Below are positions 27,058-35,812 of a DNA stretch of 64,000 nt, piece by piece (position 1 is the stretch's first letter; each line of letters starts with the position of its first letter). The DNA lies in assembly GCF_001403875.1 (NCBI RefSeq), contig NZ_LN884298.1:434001-498000 (forward strand), in the 5' to 3' direction. Position numbers and translations under genes: made by a program. Origin of the DNA: Paenibacillus ihumii. GTDB lineage: Bacteria; Bacillota; Bacilli; Paenibacillales; Paenibacillaceae. The notes below the pieces were generated by a model, which had not been told where the DNA came from, searched no databases, and saw only the letters and a list, made by a program, of their open reading frames with translations.

Positions 27058-29220
27058 TTGGCCATTTATATAGACGAGTCAAAGCAAATCTTTCATTTGC
27101 AATCAGATCACACCAGCTATGTTATTCAAATCATAGACGGCTATCCCGTGCATACTTACTGGGGGCAGCAGCTTCAAGCAGAGACTGATTTGGAGGGGCT
27201 TGTGCCTGCTGCCAACAATGCATTTCTAGATACAATGCCTCAGGAGTATCCGCAATATGGGTCAGGTGACTTCCGCTCGCCTGCTTATCAGGTGCAGCTT
27301 GAGGATGGCAGCCGGATCACAGAGCTTCGTTATAAAAGTTACACGGCTTCAGCTGGAAAACCGGCTCTGGAAGGTTTGCCGTATGTATACACAGAGTCAG
27401 ATGACGAGGCAGATACACTCGAATTGGAGCTCGAGGATGCATACACCGGGATGATCGTCTTGTTAAGCTACAGCATTTTTACAGGCGGTGCGATTACACG
27501 ATCGGCTCGCTTTATAAACAAGGGCAATGGAAAGCTGAGACTGTTGCGTGCCTTGAGTGCAAACGTTGATTTATATGGCAAAGGGGATCATGAGCTGCTG
27601 TATCTCTCCGGTCATTGGGCACGGGAGGCCCATATTCAGCGCAGGCCGCTCGGCCCTGGGGGAACCAACCTGGGCAGCCGGCGAGGAATGAGCAGCCACC
27701 AGCACAACCCGTTTGCAGCTGTAATCAGCCCTGGGACAGATGAGAACTATGGCGAGGTTTATGCCATGAATCTGGTGTACAGCGGCAACTTTCACGCCGA
27801 GGCGGAAGTCGATGGCTTCGGTCTCGTACGAATGGCGATTGGATTGAATCCATTCGATTTTGCCTGGACGCTTCAGCCAGGGGAGTCCTTTCAGACGCCT
27901 GAGGCTGTATTAGTTTATTCCGCTGAAGGGCTCGGAGGCATGTCGAGAAGTTACCATCGTCTGTACCGGAAACGTCTCTGCCGCGGAGTTCATCGGGATC
28001 AGGAACGTCCGATACTCATCAACAATTGGGAAGCGACCTATTTTAACTTTAATGCGGACAAAATTGAGACGATCGCTAAGACAGGAGCCGAGCTGGGGAT
28101 CGAGCTGTTCGTGCTTGATGATGGCTGGTTCGGCAGAAGAGACAGCGACAACAGCTCCCTTGGCGACTGGGTCGAGGATCGCCGCAAGCTGCCGAACGGG
28201 CTTCGTGATTTGGCGGAAAGGATTAACCGGCACGGGCTGAAGTTCGGTCTGTGGTTTGAGCCGGAGATGATTTCACCAGACAGTGACCTATATCGTGCTC
28301 ATCCTGACTGGTGTCTGCACGTGGCCGGCCGGCGCCGCTCAGAAGCGCGCTGGCAGCACGTGTTGGATCTTTCGCGGCCGGAGGTTCGTGATTATCTGTA
28401 CCATGCACTAGCCCGTATTTTCACAGACGTTCCTATTGCTTACGTCAAATGGGATATGAACCGCGCACTGACCGAGATCGGCTCGGCCACAGCTTCCCCG
28501 GAGCATCAACAGGAGATCGCGCATCGTTATGTGCTTGGACTTTATGAGCTGCTGGAAAGGTTAACTTCAGCGTTTCCAGAAATTTTGTTTGAAGGCTGTG
28601 CCAGCGGTGGCGGACGCTTCGATCCAGGGATGCTCTACTACATGCCGCAGGTCTGGACAAGCGATAATACCGATGCTGTGGAGCGATTAAAAATTCAATA
28701 CGGAACCAGTCTGATTTATCCGGTAAGCACCATCGGGGCTCACGTATCTGCGGTGCCCAATCATCAGGTCGGCCGGGAAACACCGCTCAAAATGCGTGGT
28801 GAGGTAGCCATGTCCGGAAATTTTGGCTACGAGCTTGACCTGACGAAATTCAGTGAAGCGGAGAAGGACCAAGTTAAGGAGCATATTGCCATGTATAAGG
28901 AGATACGCTCTCTTGTGCAGCAGGGTGATCTCTATCGGCTCAAAAGCCCGTTTGACGGGGAGGAGACATCCTGGATGTTTGTGTCAGAGGATAAAACCGA
29001 GGCGCTCGTATTCTTCTTCCGCGTGCTTGCCAAACCAAACCCTGCATCTGGGATTCTGCGGCTTAAGGGGCTTGACCGGTCTCTTGCCTACACAGTTACA
29101 ACAACGGACGGCAAGATCGGTATTTACGGCGGCGACCGTTTGATGCAGGCAGGCCTGATTGTTCCCCATCTTACTGGCGACTACGCCAGTACTTGGTTTA
29201 AGTTAAGTGTAGTTCATTGA
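27058..29220 (+). CDS. GH36 alpha-galactosidase
   Basis: A 720-residue cytoplasmic enzyme without signal peptide, the usual length for bacterial GH36. The nucleophile Asp lies in YVKWDMNR and the acid/base Asp in WTSDNTDAVERL. FVLDDGWFGRRD and FEGCASGGGRFD are further family signatures. It would remove alpha-1,6-galactose side groups from imported galactomanno-oligosaccharides. The start is TTG at 27058: a TGA lies in frame four codons upstream, and GGAG is 10 bases before the TTG. It completes the galactomannan pathway with the two GH26 enzymes. Confidence 0.93.
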   Translation: MAIYIDESKQIFHLQSDHTSYVIQIIDGYPVHTYWGQQLQAETDLEGLVPAANNAFLDTMPQEYPQYGSGDFRSPAYQVQLEDGSRITELRYKSYTASAGKPALEGLPYVYTESDDEADTLELELEDAYTGMIVLLSYSIFTGGAITRSARFINKGNGKLRLLRALSANVDLYGKGDHELLYLSGHWAREAHIQRRPLGPGGTNLGSRRGMSSHQHNPFAAVISPGTDENYGEVYAMNLVYSGNFHAEAEVDGFGLVRMAIGLNPFDFAWTLQPGESFQTPEAVLVYSAEGLGGMSRSYHRLYRKRLCRGVHRDQERPILINNWEATYFNFNADKIETIAKTGAELGIELFVLDDGWFGRRDSDNSSLGDWVEDRRKLPNGLRDLAERINRHGLKFGLWFEPEMISPDSDLYRAHPDWCLHVAGRRRSEARWQHVLDLSRPEVRDYLYHALARIFTDVPIAYVKWDMNRALTEIGSATASPEHQQEIAHRYVLGLYELLERLTSAFPEILFEGCASGGGRFDPGMLYYMPQVWTSDNTDAVERLKIQYGTSLIYPVSTIGAHVSAVPNHQVGRETPLKMRGEVAMSGNFGYELDLTKFSEAEKDQVKEHIAMYKEIRSLVQQGDLYRLKSPFDGEETSWMFVSEDKTEALVFFFRVLAKPNPASGILRLKGLDRSLAYTVTTTDGKIGIYGGDRLMQAGLIVPHLTGDYASTWFKLSVVH

Positions 29221-29277
29221 ACACACGGCCAAAGGCCAGAAATAAATAGAGCTAAAAACTGAAGTCAAATGGGATCG

Positions 29278-29325
29278 TGAATAAGGATGTCTCAAAGCTG
29301 CTGCTTTGCAGTCATCCTTTATTCA
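29278..29325 (+). terminator. Terminator after the alpha-galactosidase gene
   Basis: Arms GAATAAGGATG and CATCCTTTATTC form a near-perfect stem, with a smaller hairpin CAAAGC/GCTTTG nested inside. It lies about 60 bases after the stop codon and before conserved leader B. Confidence 0.65.
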
Positions 29326-29370
29326 TGTCCAGAACCGGATTGGCTGTCAGTAGAATGTATTCACGCATCC

Positions 29371-29494
29371 TGAAAACGAATGATTGTTTCAGAAATCATC
29401 TTAGATTTTAGAATGAAATTATACGAAATCTGCGATATGTCTCCAAGCCTCTCGATACTTTATGCTTAAGGAAAGAGAGGGGGGAAACGGAGAG
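29371..29494 (+). promoter_or_regulatory. Conserved leader B, upstream of the manno-oligosaccharide transporter operon
   Basis: A second copy of the leader found at 24566-24691, with the same blocks in the same order and spacing, including GAAATTATACGAAAT and AGAGAGGGGGG before an ATGAAAGCGAT start. The copy is diverged (scattered substitutions and small indels) but clearly related. It probably carries the promoter and regulator site that make the transporter genes co-regulated with the surface GH26. Confidence 0.7.
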
Positions 29495-30454
29495 ATGAAA
29501 GCGATAACACTGAAAAACCGAACCGGCAGCGGACTGAATCATAAGCCGCAAAGGTGGAAGGTGTTCAAAAATCAGAAATACCTTTATCTAATGTCCATTC
29601 CTTTTGTAATCTGGGTTTTCGTGTTTCAATATTTACCGCTTTGGGGCTGGACGATGGCTTTTCAAAACTACAAGCCAGGCAAGAGCTTTTTTGAACAAAA
29701 ATGGGTCGGGCTGGAGCATTTCCAAATGCTGTTCCGTGATGACCACTTCTATTTGGTGCTCAGAAATACACTGGCAATGAGTGTAATGGGGCTCGTGGCA
29801 GGTTTTGTATTTCCAGTGCTGTTTGCATTATTGCTAAATGAGGTACGAGTTCAGGCTATGAAGCGGTTTGTACAGACGGTTTCCTATCTGCCGCACTTTG
29901 TATCTTGGGTAGTTGCGGCGGGGATCGTTACCAAGATGCTGTCGACGGATGGCGGTGCTGTAAATGCTGTGCTAATGAGTCTGAATCTTATTGATGAACC
30001 GATTCAGTTTATGTCGAAGGGCCACCTGTTTTGGGGGCTGGTAACAGTAGCCGATGTCTGGAAAGAGACAGGCTGGAACGCCATTATCTATCTGGCAGCC
30101 ATTTCAGGGATCGGGCCTGAGCTGTATGAAGCCGCCAGGGTTGACGGGGCCAGCCGCCTGAAGCAAATATGGCATATTACGCTCCCGGGTATTCGATCGA
30201 CGATTATTGTGCTATTGATTATGTCCATCGGCCATCTCGTCGGGATCGGCTTTGAGAAGCAGTTCCTGCTCGGCAACCATATGGTCAAGGACTATTCCGA
30301 GGTGTTGGATCTGTACGCTTTGAATTACGGCTTGTCTATGGGCAGATATTCCTTCGGTACTGCAATTAATATTTTTAATTCGATGATCAGTTTGATCCTA
30401 TTGTTTGTGGCGAACGGAATGTTCAAGAAATTCGCTAATGAAAGTATCATGTAA
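29495..30454 (+). CDS. Carbohydrate ABC transporter permease (LplB type)
   Basis: A 319-residue permease with six membrane segments, the signature PLWGWTMAFQNYKPGKSFF and the EAA loop EAARVDGASRLKQIWHITLP. An in-frame ATG at 29462 exists, but the start at 29495 (MKAITLKN) matches the start position in the paralogous leader of the GH26 gene and has GAGGGGGG upstream. It is the first gene of a permease-permease-binding protein-GH26 unit, probably importing manno- or galactomanno-oligosaccharides. Confidence 0.9.
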   Translation: MKAITLKNRTGSGLNHKPQRWKVFKNQKYLYLMSIPFVIWVFVFQYLPLWGWTMAFQNYKPGKSFFEQKWVGLEHFQMLFRDDHFYLVLRNTLAMSVMGLVAGFVFPVLFALLLNEVRVQAMKRFVQTVSYLPHFVSWVVAAGIVTKMLSTDGGAVNAVLMSLNLIDEPIQFMSKGHLFWGLVTVADVWKETGWNAIIYLAAISGIGPELYEAARVDGASRLKQIWHITLPGIRSTIIVLLIMSIGHLVGIGFEKQFLLGNHMVKDYSEVLDLYALNYGLSMGRYSFGTAINIFNSMISLILLFVANGMFKKFANESIM

Positions 30455-30489
30455 ACTTATAAGCATCTTATAAAGGAGGGGCTTCAGGC

Positions 30490-31425
30490 ATGGGCGCAGC
30501 CGATTCGGCATCCACCCTCAGGACAAAAAGGTCGAGAGCAGCCTCCCGATCTCTCCAGGACTGGATTTTTGATACAATCGTATATTTGCTCATTGGAATC
30601 ATTACTATTGTTACTCTATATCCATTCCTAAACGTACTAGCCATTTCATTCAATGATTCTGTCGATACGGTTCGAGGCGGCGTGACGATTTACCCAAGAA
30701 AATTCACTCTGGAAAATTACAAACAAATTTTCAGCTACAGCAGCTTGCTCACTGGATTCAAAATTTCGGTGTACCGTACACTTGCTGGCACAGTGGCGGG
30801 CCTTGTTAGTGGCTCTATGGTCGCTTACACCTTGGCTCGGACAGATTTTCAAGGAAGAAAATTCATCTCCACGTTCCTTGCTATTACCATGTATGTATCC
30901 GGCGGCTTGATTCCTGGATTTATCCTGATCAAGAACCTGGATATGATTAATACATTTGCAGTCTATATTTTACCTGGACTTGTGAGTGCCTTTAATATCT
31001 TCGTCATTCGTTCTTTTATCGATGGCCTCCCTTTTGCCCTTCAAGAGTCAGCCAAGATTGACGGGGCAAACGACTTTACGATTTACTGGCGCATCATTCT
31101 TCCGCTATGCAAACCTGCGCTTGCTACAGTTGCGCTGTTCCTCGCTGTCGGGCAATGGAACTCTTGGTTTGATACCTATCTGTATAATGGATCCAATGAC
31201 GCATTGACTACGCTGCAGTATGAGTTAATGAAAGTGTTGCAAAGCACTACGACGAATGCCAACAACATGCGCGGGGGGAATATGACTGAACTGATGGCAC
31301 AAGTGTCCCCGGATTCCGTCAAAATGGCGATTACCATCGTTGCTACCGTTCCGATTCTGGTCGTCTACCCGTTCTTGCAGAAATACTTTGTCAAAGGGAT
31401 GACGCTTGGCGCTGTAAAAAGCTGA
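30490..31425 (+). CDS. Carbohydrate ABC transporter permease (YtcP/LplC type)
   Basis: A 311-residue permease with an EAA loop ESAKIDGANDFTIYWRIILP and the C-terminal YPFLQKYFVKGMTLGAVKS signature. AAAGGAGGGG precedes the ATG. It is a close paralog of the permease at 5.2-6.2 kb and forms the transmembrane heterodimer with the LplB-type protein just upstream. The ATPase is not encoded nearby. Confidence 0.9.
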   Translation: MGAADSASTLRTKRSRAASRSLQDWIFDTIVYLLIGIITIVTLYPFLNVLAISFNDSVDTVRGGVTIYPRKFTLENYKQIFSYSSLLTGFKISVYRTLAGTVAGLVSGSMVAYTLARTDFQGRKFISTFLAITMYVSGGLIPGFILIKNLDMINTFAVYILPGLVSAFNIFVIRSFIDGLPFALQESAKIDGANDFTIYWRIILPLCKPALATVALFLAVGQWNSWFDTYLYNGSNDALTTLQYELMKVLQSTTTNANNMRGGNMTELMAQVSPDSVKMAITIVATVPILVVYPFLQKYFVKGMTLGAVKS

Positions 31426-31525
31426 TGCGGTAAACTGGAATCTGCAAGGCAATACTGTGGCGCATGCATCGTATTTGATAAATTTGTTTTGGACATCAAT
31501 TTGAATAAAGGAGCGTTTAAATATT

Positions 31526-33226
31526 ATGAAGACTAAGTTCAAGAAAACTACGTTTTCAGTCTTAACGTCAGTTCTTCTGCTAGGTCAGCTTATCGGCTGC
31601 AGCGGCGGCTCCGCAGACGGAAAAAAATCTTCTAATGCATCAAATCCAACTGGCAACAGTACATCTCCTATTACGCTCACCTATTTTTCCCAGGACCCTA
31701 GCGCCAACTGGAACAACATGCAGGATCGAATAGGGAAGATTATTACTGAAAAAACAGGCGTTGTATTGGATGCCGAATACGCCGTAGGGGATCCTACGCA
31801 AAAGATAGCCATCATGGCGGCAACCGGAGAAGTTCCTGACCTTATCGCAGCCAAGGCGGATATCGGCAAACTGGTTGATGTGGGTGCGATCCTCGATCTG
31901 ACAGACCTGATTGAGGAGCATGCTCCGAACATCAAGAAAATGCTAGGCGATAAAATTGTACGTACCAAATACAGCTTGGAGGACCAAGCCATTTACACGA
32001 TTCCAACCTGGTCTGCAATTGACGAGCGTAAGCTTAAACCCGATTATGGCTTCCAGCTGCAGCACCGTGTTGTAAAGGAGGCCGGATATCCTGAGATCCG
32101 AACAGTTCAAGACTTTGAGAAGGTGATCAAGGAGTACCTTGAGAAGCATCCAACGGATGAGAACGGCAATCCGAATATCGGGCTTACGCTTAACGCCGAT
32201 GACTGGCATATGTATCAAGTGACGAATATGGGCTTCTTTACGACAGGTGCGCCAGATGACGGCGAGTATTATGTTGACCAGGAAACATTTGATGTGACCT
32301 ACCACTTCCGCCGTCCGGAGGAACGGGAGTATTTCCGCTGGCTGAACCATATGAACTCCATCGGGCTGCTGGACAAGGAAAGCTTCGTGCAAAAGACGGA
32401 TCAATTCAAAGCTAAGGTCGCTTCCGGCCGAGTGCTCGGTCTGATCGATCCTGCATGGGACTATGGCGAGGCACAGAATGCTCTAAGAGCCGAAGGTAAA
32501 TTCGATCAGACCTACGGGCATTATCCGGTTACCATGTCCAAGGAGTATAAGGATACCAGCTTCTGGCCGGCAGGCTTTGACGGAGGCTACGGCATAGCCA
32601 TCTCGGCAGACTGCAAAGACCCAGTTGCGGCTATAAAGTTCCTCGACTATCTGGCCTCCGAAGAGGGTCAAATTCTGATCAACTGGGGCGTCGAAGGCAT
32701 AGATTATATTGTTCAAGACGGCAAGAGAGTTGTACCGAAAGAAACTCAAGACAAGATGGACAAGGAAGGCAATGCTTATCTGAAGGAGTCGGGGCTTGGT
32801 TTGTACTGGAATCTTACGGTTCATTACGGTGACGGAATCAAAGACTCGACGGGCAACTATTTTACCAAGAACAACAGAGAAATGCTGGAGGCTACTTACA
32901 GTGAGCCTGAGAAGGAAGCGCTGAAGGCTTATAACGTCGAGACTTGGAGAGACCTGTTCCCGAAAGAGGAGGAGTTCCCGGAAAGAAAAGCCGGCGCGGT
33001 ATACAATATCGTTCTGCCTAGCGACAGCAAAGCTACAATCCTGATGCAAAAAATGAAGGATATCACCTGGAAACGCATTCCAGAGGCAATTATGGCCCAT
33101 CCGGATCAGTTCGATAAAATCTGGGATGACTATATGGCGGAGCTGGAAAAAGCGGGCGTAGAAGAGATGGAAGAGGCTTACGGCCAATACGTCAAGGACC
33201 GTGTTAAGCTTTGGAGCGGTGAATAG
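31526..33226 (+). CDS. Extracellular sugar-binding lipoprotein (LplA type)
   Basis: A 566-residue solute-binding lipoprotein. The signal peptide ends in the lipobox LIGC (GQLIGCSGGSADG). The mature protein has the two-lobed fold of the LplA group, with DYLASEEGQILINWG near the C-terminal half. It is the third gene in the transport unit and probably binds manno-oligosaccharides, judged from the flanking GH26 gene. GGAG lies 12 bases before the ATG. Confidence 0.88.
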   Translation: MKTKFKKTTFSVLTSVLLLGQLIGCSGGSADGKKSSNASNPTGNSTSPITLTYFSQDPSANWNNMQDRIGKIITEKTGVVLDAEYAVGDPTQKIAIMAATGEVPDLIAAKADIGKLVDVGAILDLTDLIEEHAPNIKKMLGDKIVRTKYSLEDQAIYTIPTWSAIDERKLKPDYGFQLQHRVVKEAGYPEIRTVQDFEKVIKEYLEKHPTDENGNPNIGLTLNADDWHMYQVTNMGFFTTGAPDDGEYYVDQETFDVTYHFRRPEEREYFRWLNHMNSIGLLDKESFVQKTDQFKAKVASGRVLGLIDPAWDYGEAQNALRAEGKFDQTYGHYPVTMSKEYKDTSFWPAGFDGGYGIAISADCKDPVAAIKFLDYLASEEGQILINWGVEGIDYIVQDGKRVVPKETQDKMDKEGNAYLKESGLGLYWNLTVHYGDGIKDSTGNYFTKNNREMLEATYSEPEKEALKAYNVETWRDLFPKEEEFPERKAGAVYNIVLPSDSKATILMQKMKDITWKRIPEAIMAHPDQFDKIWDDYMAELEKAGVEEMEEAYGQYVKDRVKLWSGE

Positions 33227-33249
33227 TCATAAAGGAAAGGTAGGATACA

Positions 33250-34221
33250 ATGCATACGATGAATACAGCCCCTTGCAATCCGAAAGCTTCCCCTGAAGTA
33301 AGGGCTGTTCTGAATTATTTAAGCGAAATTAGAGGAAAAGGCATTATTACGGGTCAGCACACCCAGACCATAGCACAGGACGAGCTTCACTATATCCGTG
33401 AAGTGACGGGAAAGCTTCCTGCGCTCTGCGGCTTCGAGCTTCTCGGCTATTCTCCCAATATTAATTATAAAGACAGCAGTGAGGAATGCCTGCTGGAAGT
33501 CACGGAAAACAAGGATACGCTGCAAAAAGCCTGGGAATGGGCCGAAAAGGAGAAAGGCCTGATTACTTTCACATGGCATTGGTTCTCTCCGCTTGGCGGC
33601 CGGGATAAGAGCTTCTATACAGAGCATACCGATTTTGATGCAGCGAAGGCGGCTGTGGAAGGCACCGCAGAACACGAGGCCCTGCTGTCCGATATGGATG
33701 ACATGGCCGAAATTTTACGGGAATTCCGCGACAAGCGGATCCCGATCTTGTGGCGGCCCTTTCATGAAGCGGAAGGAACCTGGTTCTGGTGGGGCAGCAA
33801 GGGTCCAGTAGTAGCGAAGGAATTATACCGCATCATGTACGATAGATATACGAAGCACCACGATTTGACGAATTTGATCTGGGTGTGGAACTCACCAACC
33901 CCTGAAGGCTATGTCGGGGACGATGTCGCTGATATCATCTCCAGGGATTTATATCCGCCAGCCCACCAGCATACGGATTTGCGCCAGGAGTACGAGGAGC
34001 TGATTCGCATCACGCCTACTCCGAAGCTTGCCGCTCTCGGGGAAATTGGCCCGATTCCGTGCATTCAAAGTTTGTCCGAATCGCGAATACCCTGGCTGTG
34101 GTTTATGACCTGGTCCAATGATTTTGGCAAAACGGAAAAGTTCACCACCAAAGCGGAGCTATACAGCGCTTATCACAGCGACTATGCCATCACCCTGGAT
34201 AAGCTTCCGAAGCTATATTAG
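33250..34221 (+). CDS. Intracellular GH26 beta-mannanase/exo-mannosidase-like enzyme
   Basis: A 323-residue single-domain GH26 protein without signal peptide, CBM or SLH. The acid/base Glu lies in WRPFHEAEGTWFWWG and the nucleophile Glu in AALGEIGPIP. It aligns with the catalytic core of the surface enzyme at 24.7 kb (RPxHEAEGxWFWWGxKGP, LxNLIWxWN). It should cut imported manno-oligosaccharides in the cytoplasm; whether it is endo- or exo-acting cannot be told. It ends the transport unit, 23 bases after the binding protein gene, and a strong terminator follows. Confidence 0.9.
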   Translation: MHTMNTAPCNPKASPEVRAVLNYLSEIRGKGIITGQHTQTIAQDELHYIREVTGKLPALCGFELLGYSPNINYKDSSEECLLEVTENKDTLQKAWEWAEKEKGLITFTWHWFSPLGGRDKSFYTEHTDFDAAKAAVEGTAEHEALLSDMDDMAEILREFRDKRIPILWRPFHEAEGTWFWWGSKGPVVAKELYRIMYDRYTKHHDLTNLIWVWNSPTPEGYVGDDVADIISRDLYPPAHQHTDLRQEYEELIRITPTPKLAALGEIGPIPCIQSLSESRIPWLWFMTWSNDFGKTEKFTTKAELYSAYHSDYAITLDKLPKLY

Positions 34222-34229
34222 CATGTCAG

Positions 34230-34275
34230 CCAAAACCACCCCTAACCATTTACAGGGGCTGGTTTTGGTCTTTTT
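34230..34275 (+). terminator. Intrinsic terminator of the mannan transport operon
   Basis: A long stem CCAAAACCA...CCCCT with AGGGG...TGGTTTTGG (small bulge) is followed by CTTTTT, nine bases after the GH26 stop codon. Confidence 0.88.
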
Positions 34276-34372
34276 ATGATTAGCGCCGCCAATATTTGGA
34301 TAATATCAGAATCATGTATGTATAAACTTATTAAACAATTTAAGCTTCCTGCGACCAAGATGAAATTATAAT

Positions 34373-34410
34373 GCCCCCCAGACTTACCGAGTGTACGCTT
34401 GGGGGGCTTT
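34373..34410. terminator. G/C-rich hairpin in the gap after the mannan locus
   Basis: GCCCCCCA (34373-34380) pairs with TGGGGGGC (34400-34407), followed on the plus strand by TTT. It may be a backup terminator or a bidirectional one serving the minus-strand gene ending at 34481. The rest of 34276-34480 shows no gene. Confidence 0.5.
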
Positions 34411-34480
34411 AGTTCCAAAACTCTTCACTTAACTAACACCAAAGAAATATTTTTTTGGACAGTCTTGTTAATTACAACAC

Positions 34481-35161
34481 TTAATTATTAAAGTCTCTAT
34501 AATACTCTACAGCTTTTGGCGCTTTAGTTCCATTAATAGTTTGTGTTGAAACTAATTCATGTGAAGTCTCAACTTTGACAGTACCCAAGTATTCATCATA
34601 AACATCATATGTTTTTACAATAGTACTGTATTGGTCATAGTTTACTGCACCATAATAGTCCCTAGTAGTATAATTTCCATCGGGACCTTGATATTTAACT
34701 GATTGCGACCATTCATGAGAAAAGCTTCCTGCAGTATTACTGGTTATAGCCATATTAATCAAAGATTTTATTTCTACACCAACATTTGTTGAAAATTGGA
34801 CAGATCCTGTTACTTTCTTCGTGCTGGAGATTGCTTTTTCTTGTCCTTTAGAAACGCTAAGCAAAAAAACGTCTTTCTCTCGGGGACCGGCATTGTAGGC
34901 TGTGATAGTGTTTTTTGCTATTTGCGAATAAGAGTGCCTATATACGCGTCTATCTCCACCATAAGGACTTATTTTCCAACCATTATTAATCTTTGTCTTA
35001 TCAATAAATTCAATTTTAGCATTTTGAACACCATTAGGGGTAGCGACAACAATTTCCTGCGATTGAACAGAGGAGTTGAAGCCTTCTGCTGATACTGCTG
35101 AAATAGAAAGAATCATTAGCAAGCAGGACAACGTAATTGACAACAAGCGTTTCTTTTTCAG
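34481..35161 (-). CDS. Secreted protein of unknown function (AT-rich insert)
   Basis: About 226 residues with a typical Sec signal peptide (h-region LLSITLSCLLMILSISAVSA) and no recognised domain. The mature part is rich in Ser, Thr, Tyr and Asn with alternating beta-strand-like patterns (KKVTGSVQFSTNVGVEI). I do not recognise the family. The start is unusual: GGAG at 35170-35173 lies eight bases before a CTG at 35161, which gives the basic n-region KKKR expected of a signal peptide. A TTG at 35146 is the first conventional start but has no ribosome binding site. Base composition is clearly more AT-rich than the neighbours, suggesting transfer. Confidence 0.65.
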   Translation of the reverse strand: MKKKRLLSITLSCLLMILSISAVSAEGFNSSVQSQEIVVATPNGVQNAKIEFIDKTKINNGWKISPYGGDRRVYRHSYSQIAKNTITAYNAGPREKDVFLLSVSKGQEKAISSTKKVTGSVQFSTNVGVEIKSLINMAITSNTAGSFSHEWSQSVKYQGPDGNYTTRDYYGAVNYDQYSTIVKTYDVYDEYLGTVKVETSHELVSTQTINGTKAPKAVEYYRDFNN

Positions 35162-35279
35162 TTTAATTACTCCATTTTTCGAAGGATATTTTTGTTATAC
35201 TATTAATATAATTCCCCATAACCCTATTTTCCCCTTCCTACTTATTTACTAATTTTTAATAAAAAGGAGATATGTGAAA

Positions 35280-35627
35280 ATGGGTAAATTCTCCAATGTT
35301 ATTAGTAGTATTATTATTTCTGTTTCCTTTATAACTGGTTGTTATTTGATTTCCAAAAATATTGATCCAAATAAATCTATTGAAAAAATTAATGAAAATA
35401 AGACTATATTTTCAGATAGTGAGATTGCTGAATATCTTGGAATCACAGCAGAAGAATTGAATACTCTTATTGATCTAGATAAGAAGAAGAGAGAGCAATT
35501 TGGCGAGGGTATTTATGATACTTATACATTATTTCCTTATATGGAGTTGCCCGGAGGAAAACATTTGTTTTTAATTAGTGAAATTGAAAATTGGGTACGT
35601 TACAATTCTATAAATAAGATTAACTGA
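35280..35627 (+). CDS. Membrane-tethered or lipoprotein-anchored excisionase-type HTH protein
   Basis: About 115 residues. A hydrophobic N-terminal segment (NVISSIIISVSFITGC) ends in a possible lipobox Cys. The C-terminal half reads like an excisionase/MerR-type winged HTH: SEIAEYLGITAEELNTLI, then ELPGGKHLFLISEIENWV. The linker between them is charged. The combination would put an HTH-like domain outside the membrane if the signal is cleaved, or inside if it is a type II anchor in the other orientation. An AGGAG at 35265-35269 suits the ATG at 35280 (10 bases) better than a GTG at 35274 (4 bases). AT-rich like the divergent secreted-protein gene. Confidence 0.6.
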   Translation: MGKFSNVISSIIISVSFITGCYLISKNIDPNKSIEKINENKTIFSDSEIAEYLGITAEELNTLIDLDKKKREQFGEGIYDTYTLFPYMELPGGKHLFLISEIENWVRYNSINKIN

Positions 35628-35812
35628 TTATAGTTGTCGTAATTTATATTACAATCCGTCAAAAATAAAAACCATCCGAAAAGTGTCTACGCTTTTATTA
35701 CCTTCTATCTATTTATGAAAACTTCTGCCCCTCGCCAATATTTGGATCACAACTAATCCTTTTTGTCCTCGTCCAACTATATGAATATTTCAAACAACAA
35801 GGTGATGGACAG

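Noticed and set aside
29371..29391. A CcpA cre site around TGAAAACGAATGAT in leader B
   Set aside because: Several consensus positions differ (T, C and A in the right half), and the sequence is explained better as part of the duplicated leader.
34373..34410. A rho-independent terminator strictly for the minus-strand secreted-protein gene
   Set aside because: On the minus strand the following sequence is ATTATAATTT, not a T-run. It is listed only as a hairpin of uncertain direction.
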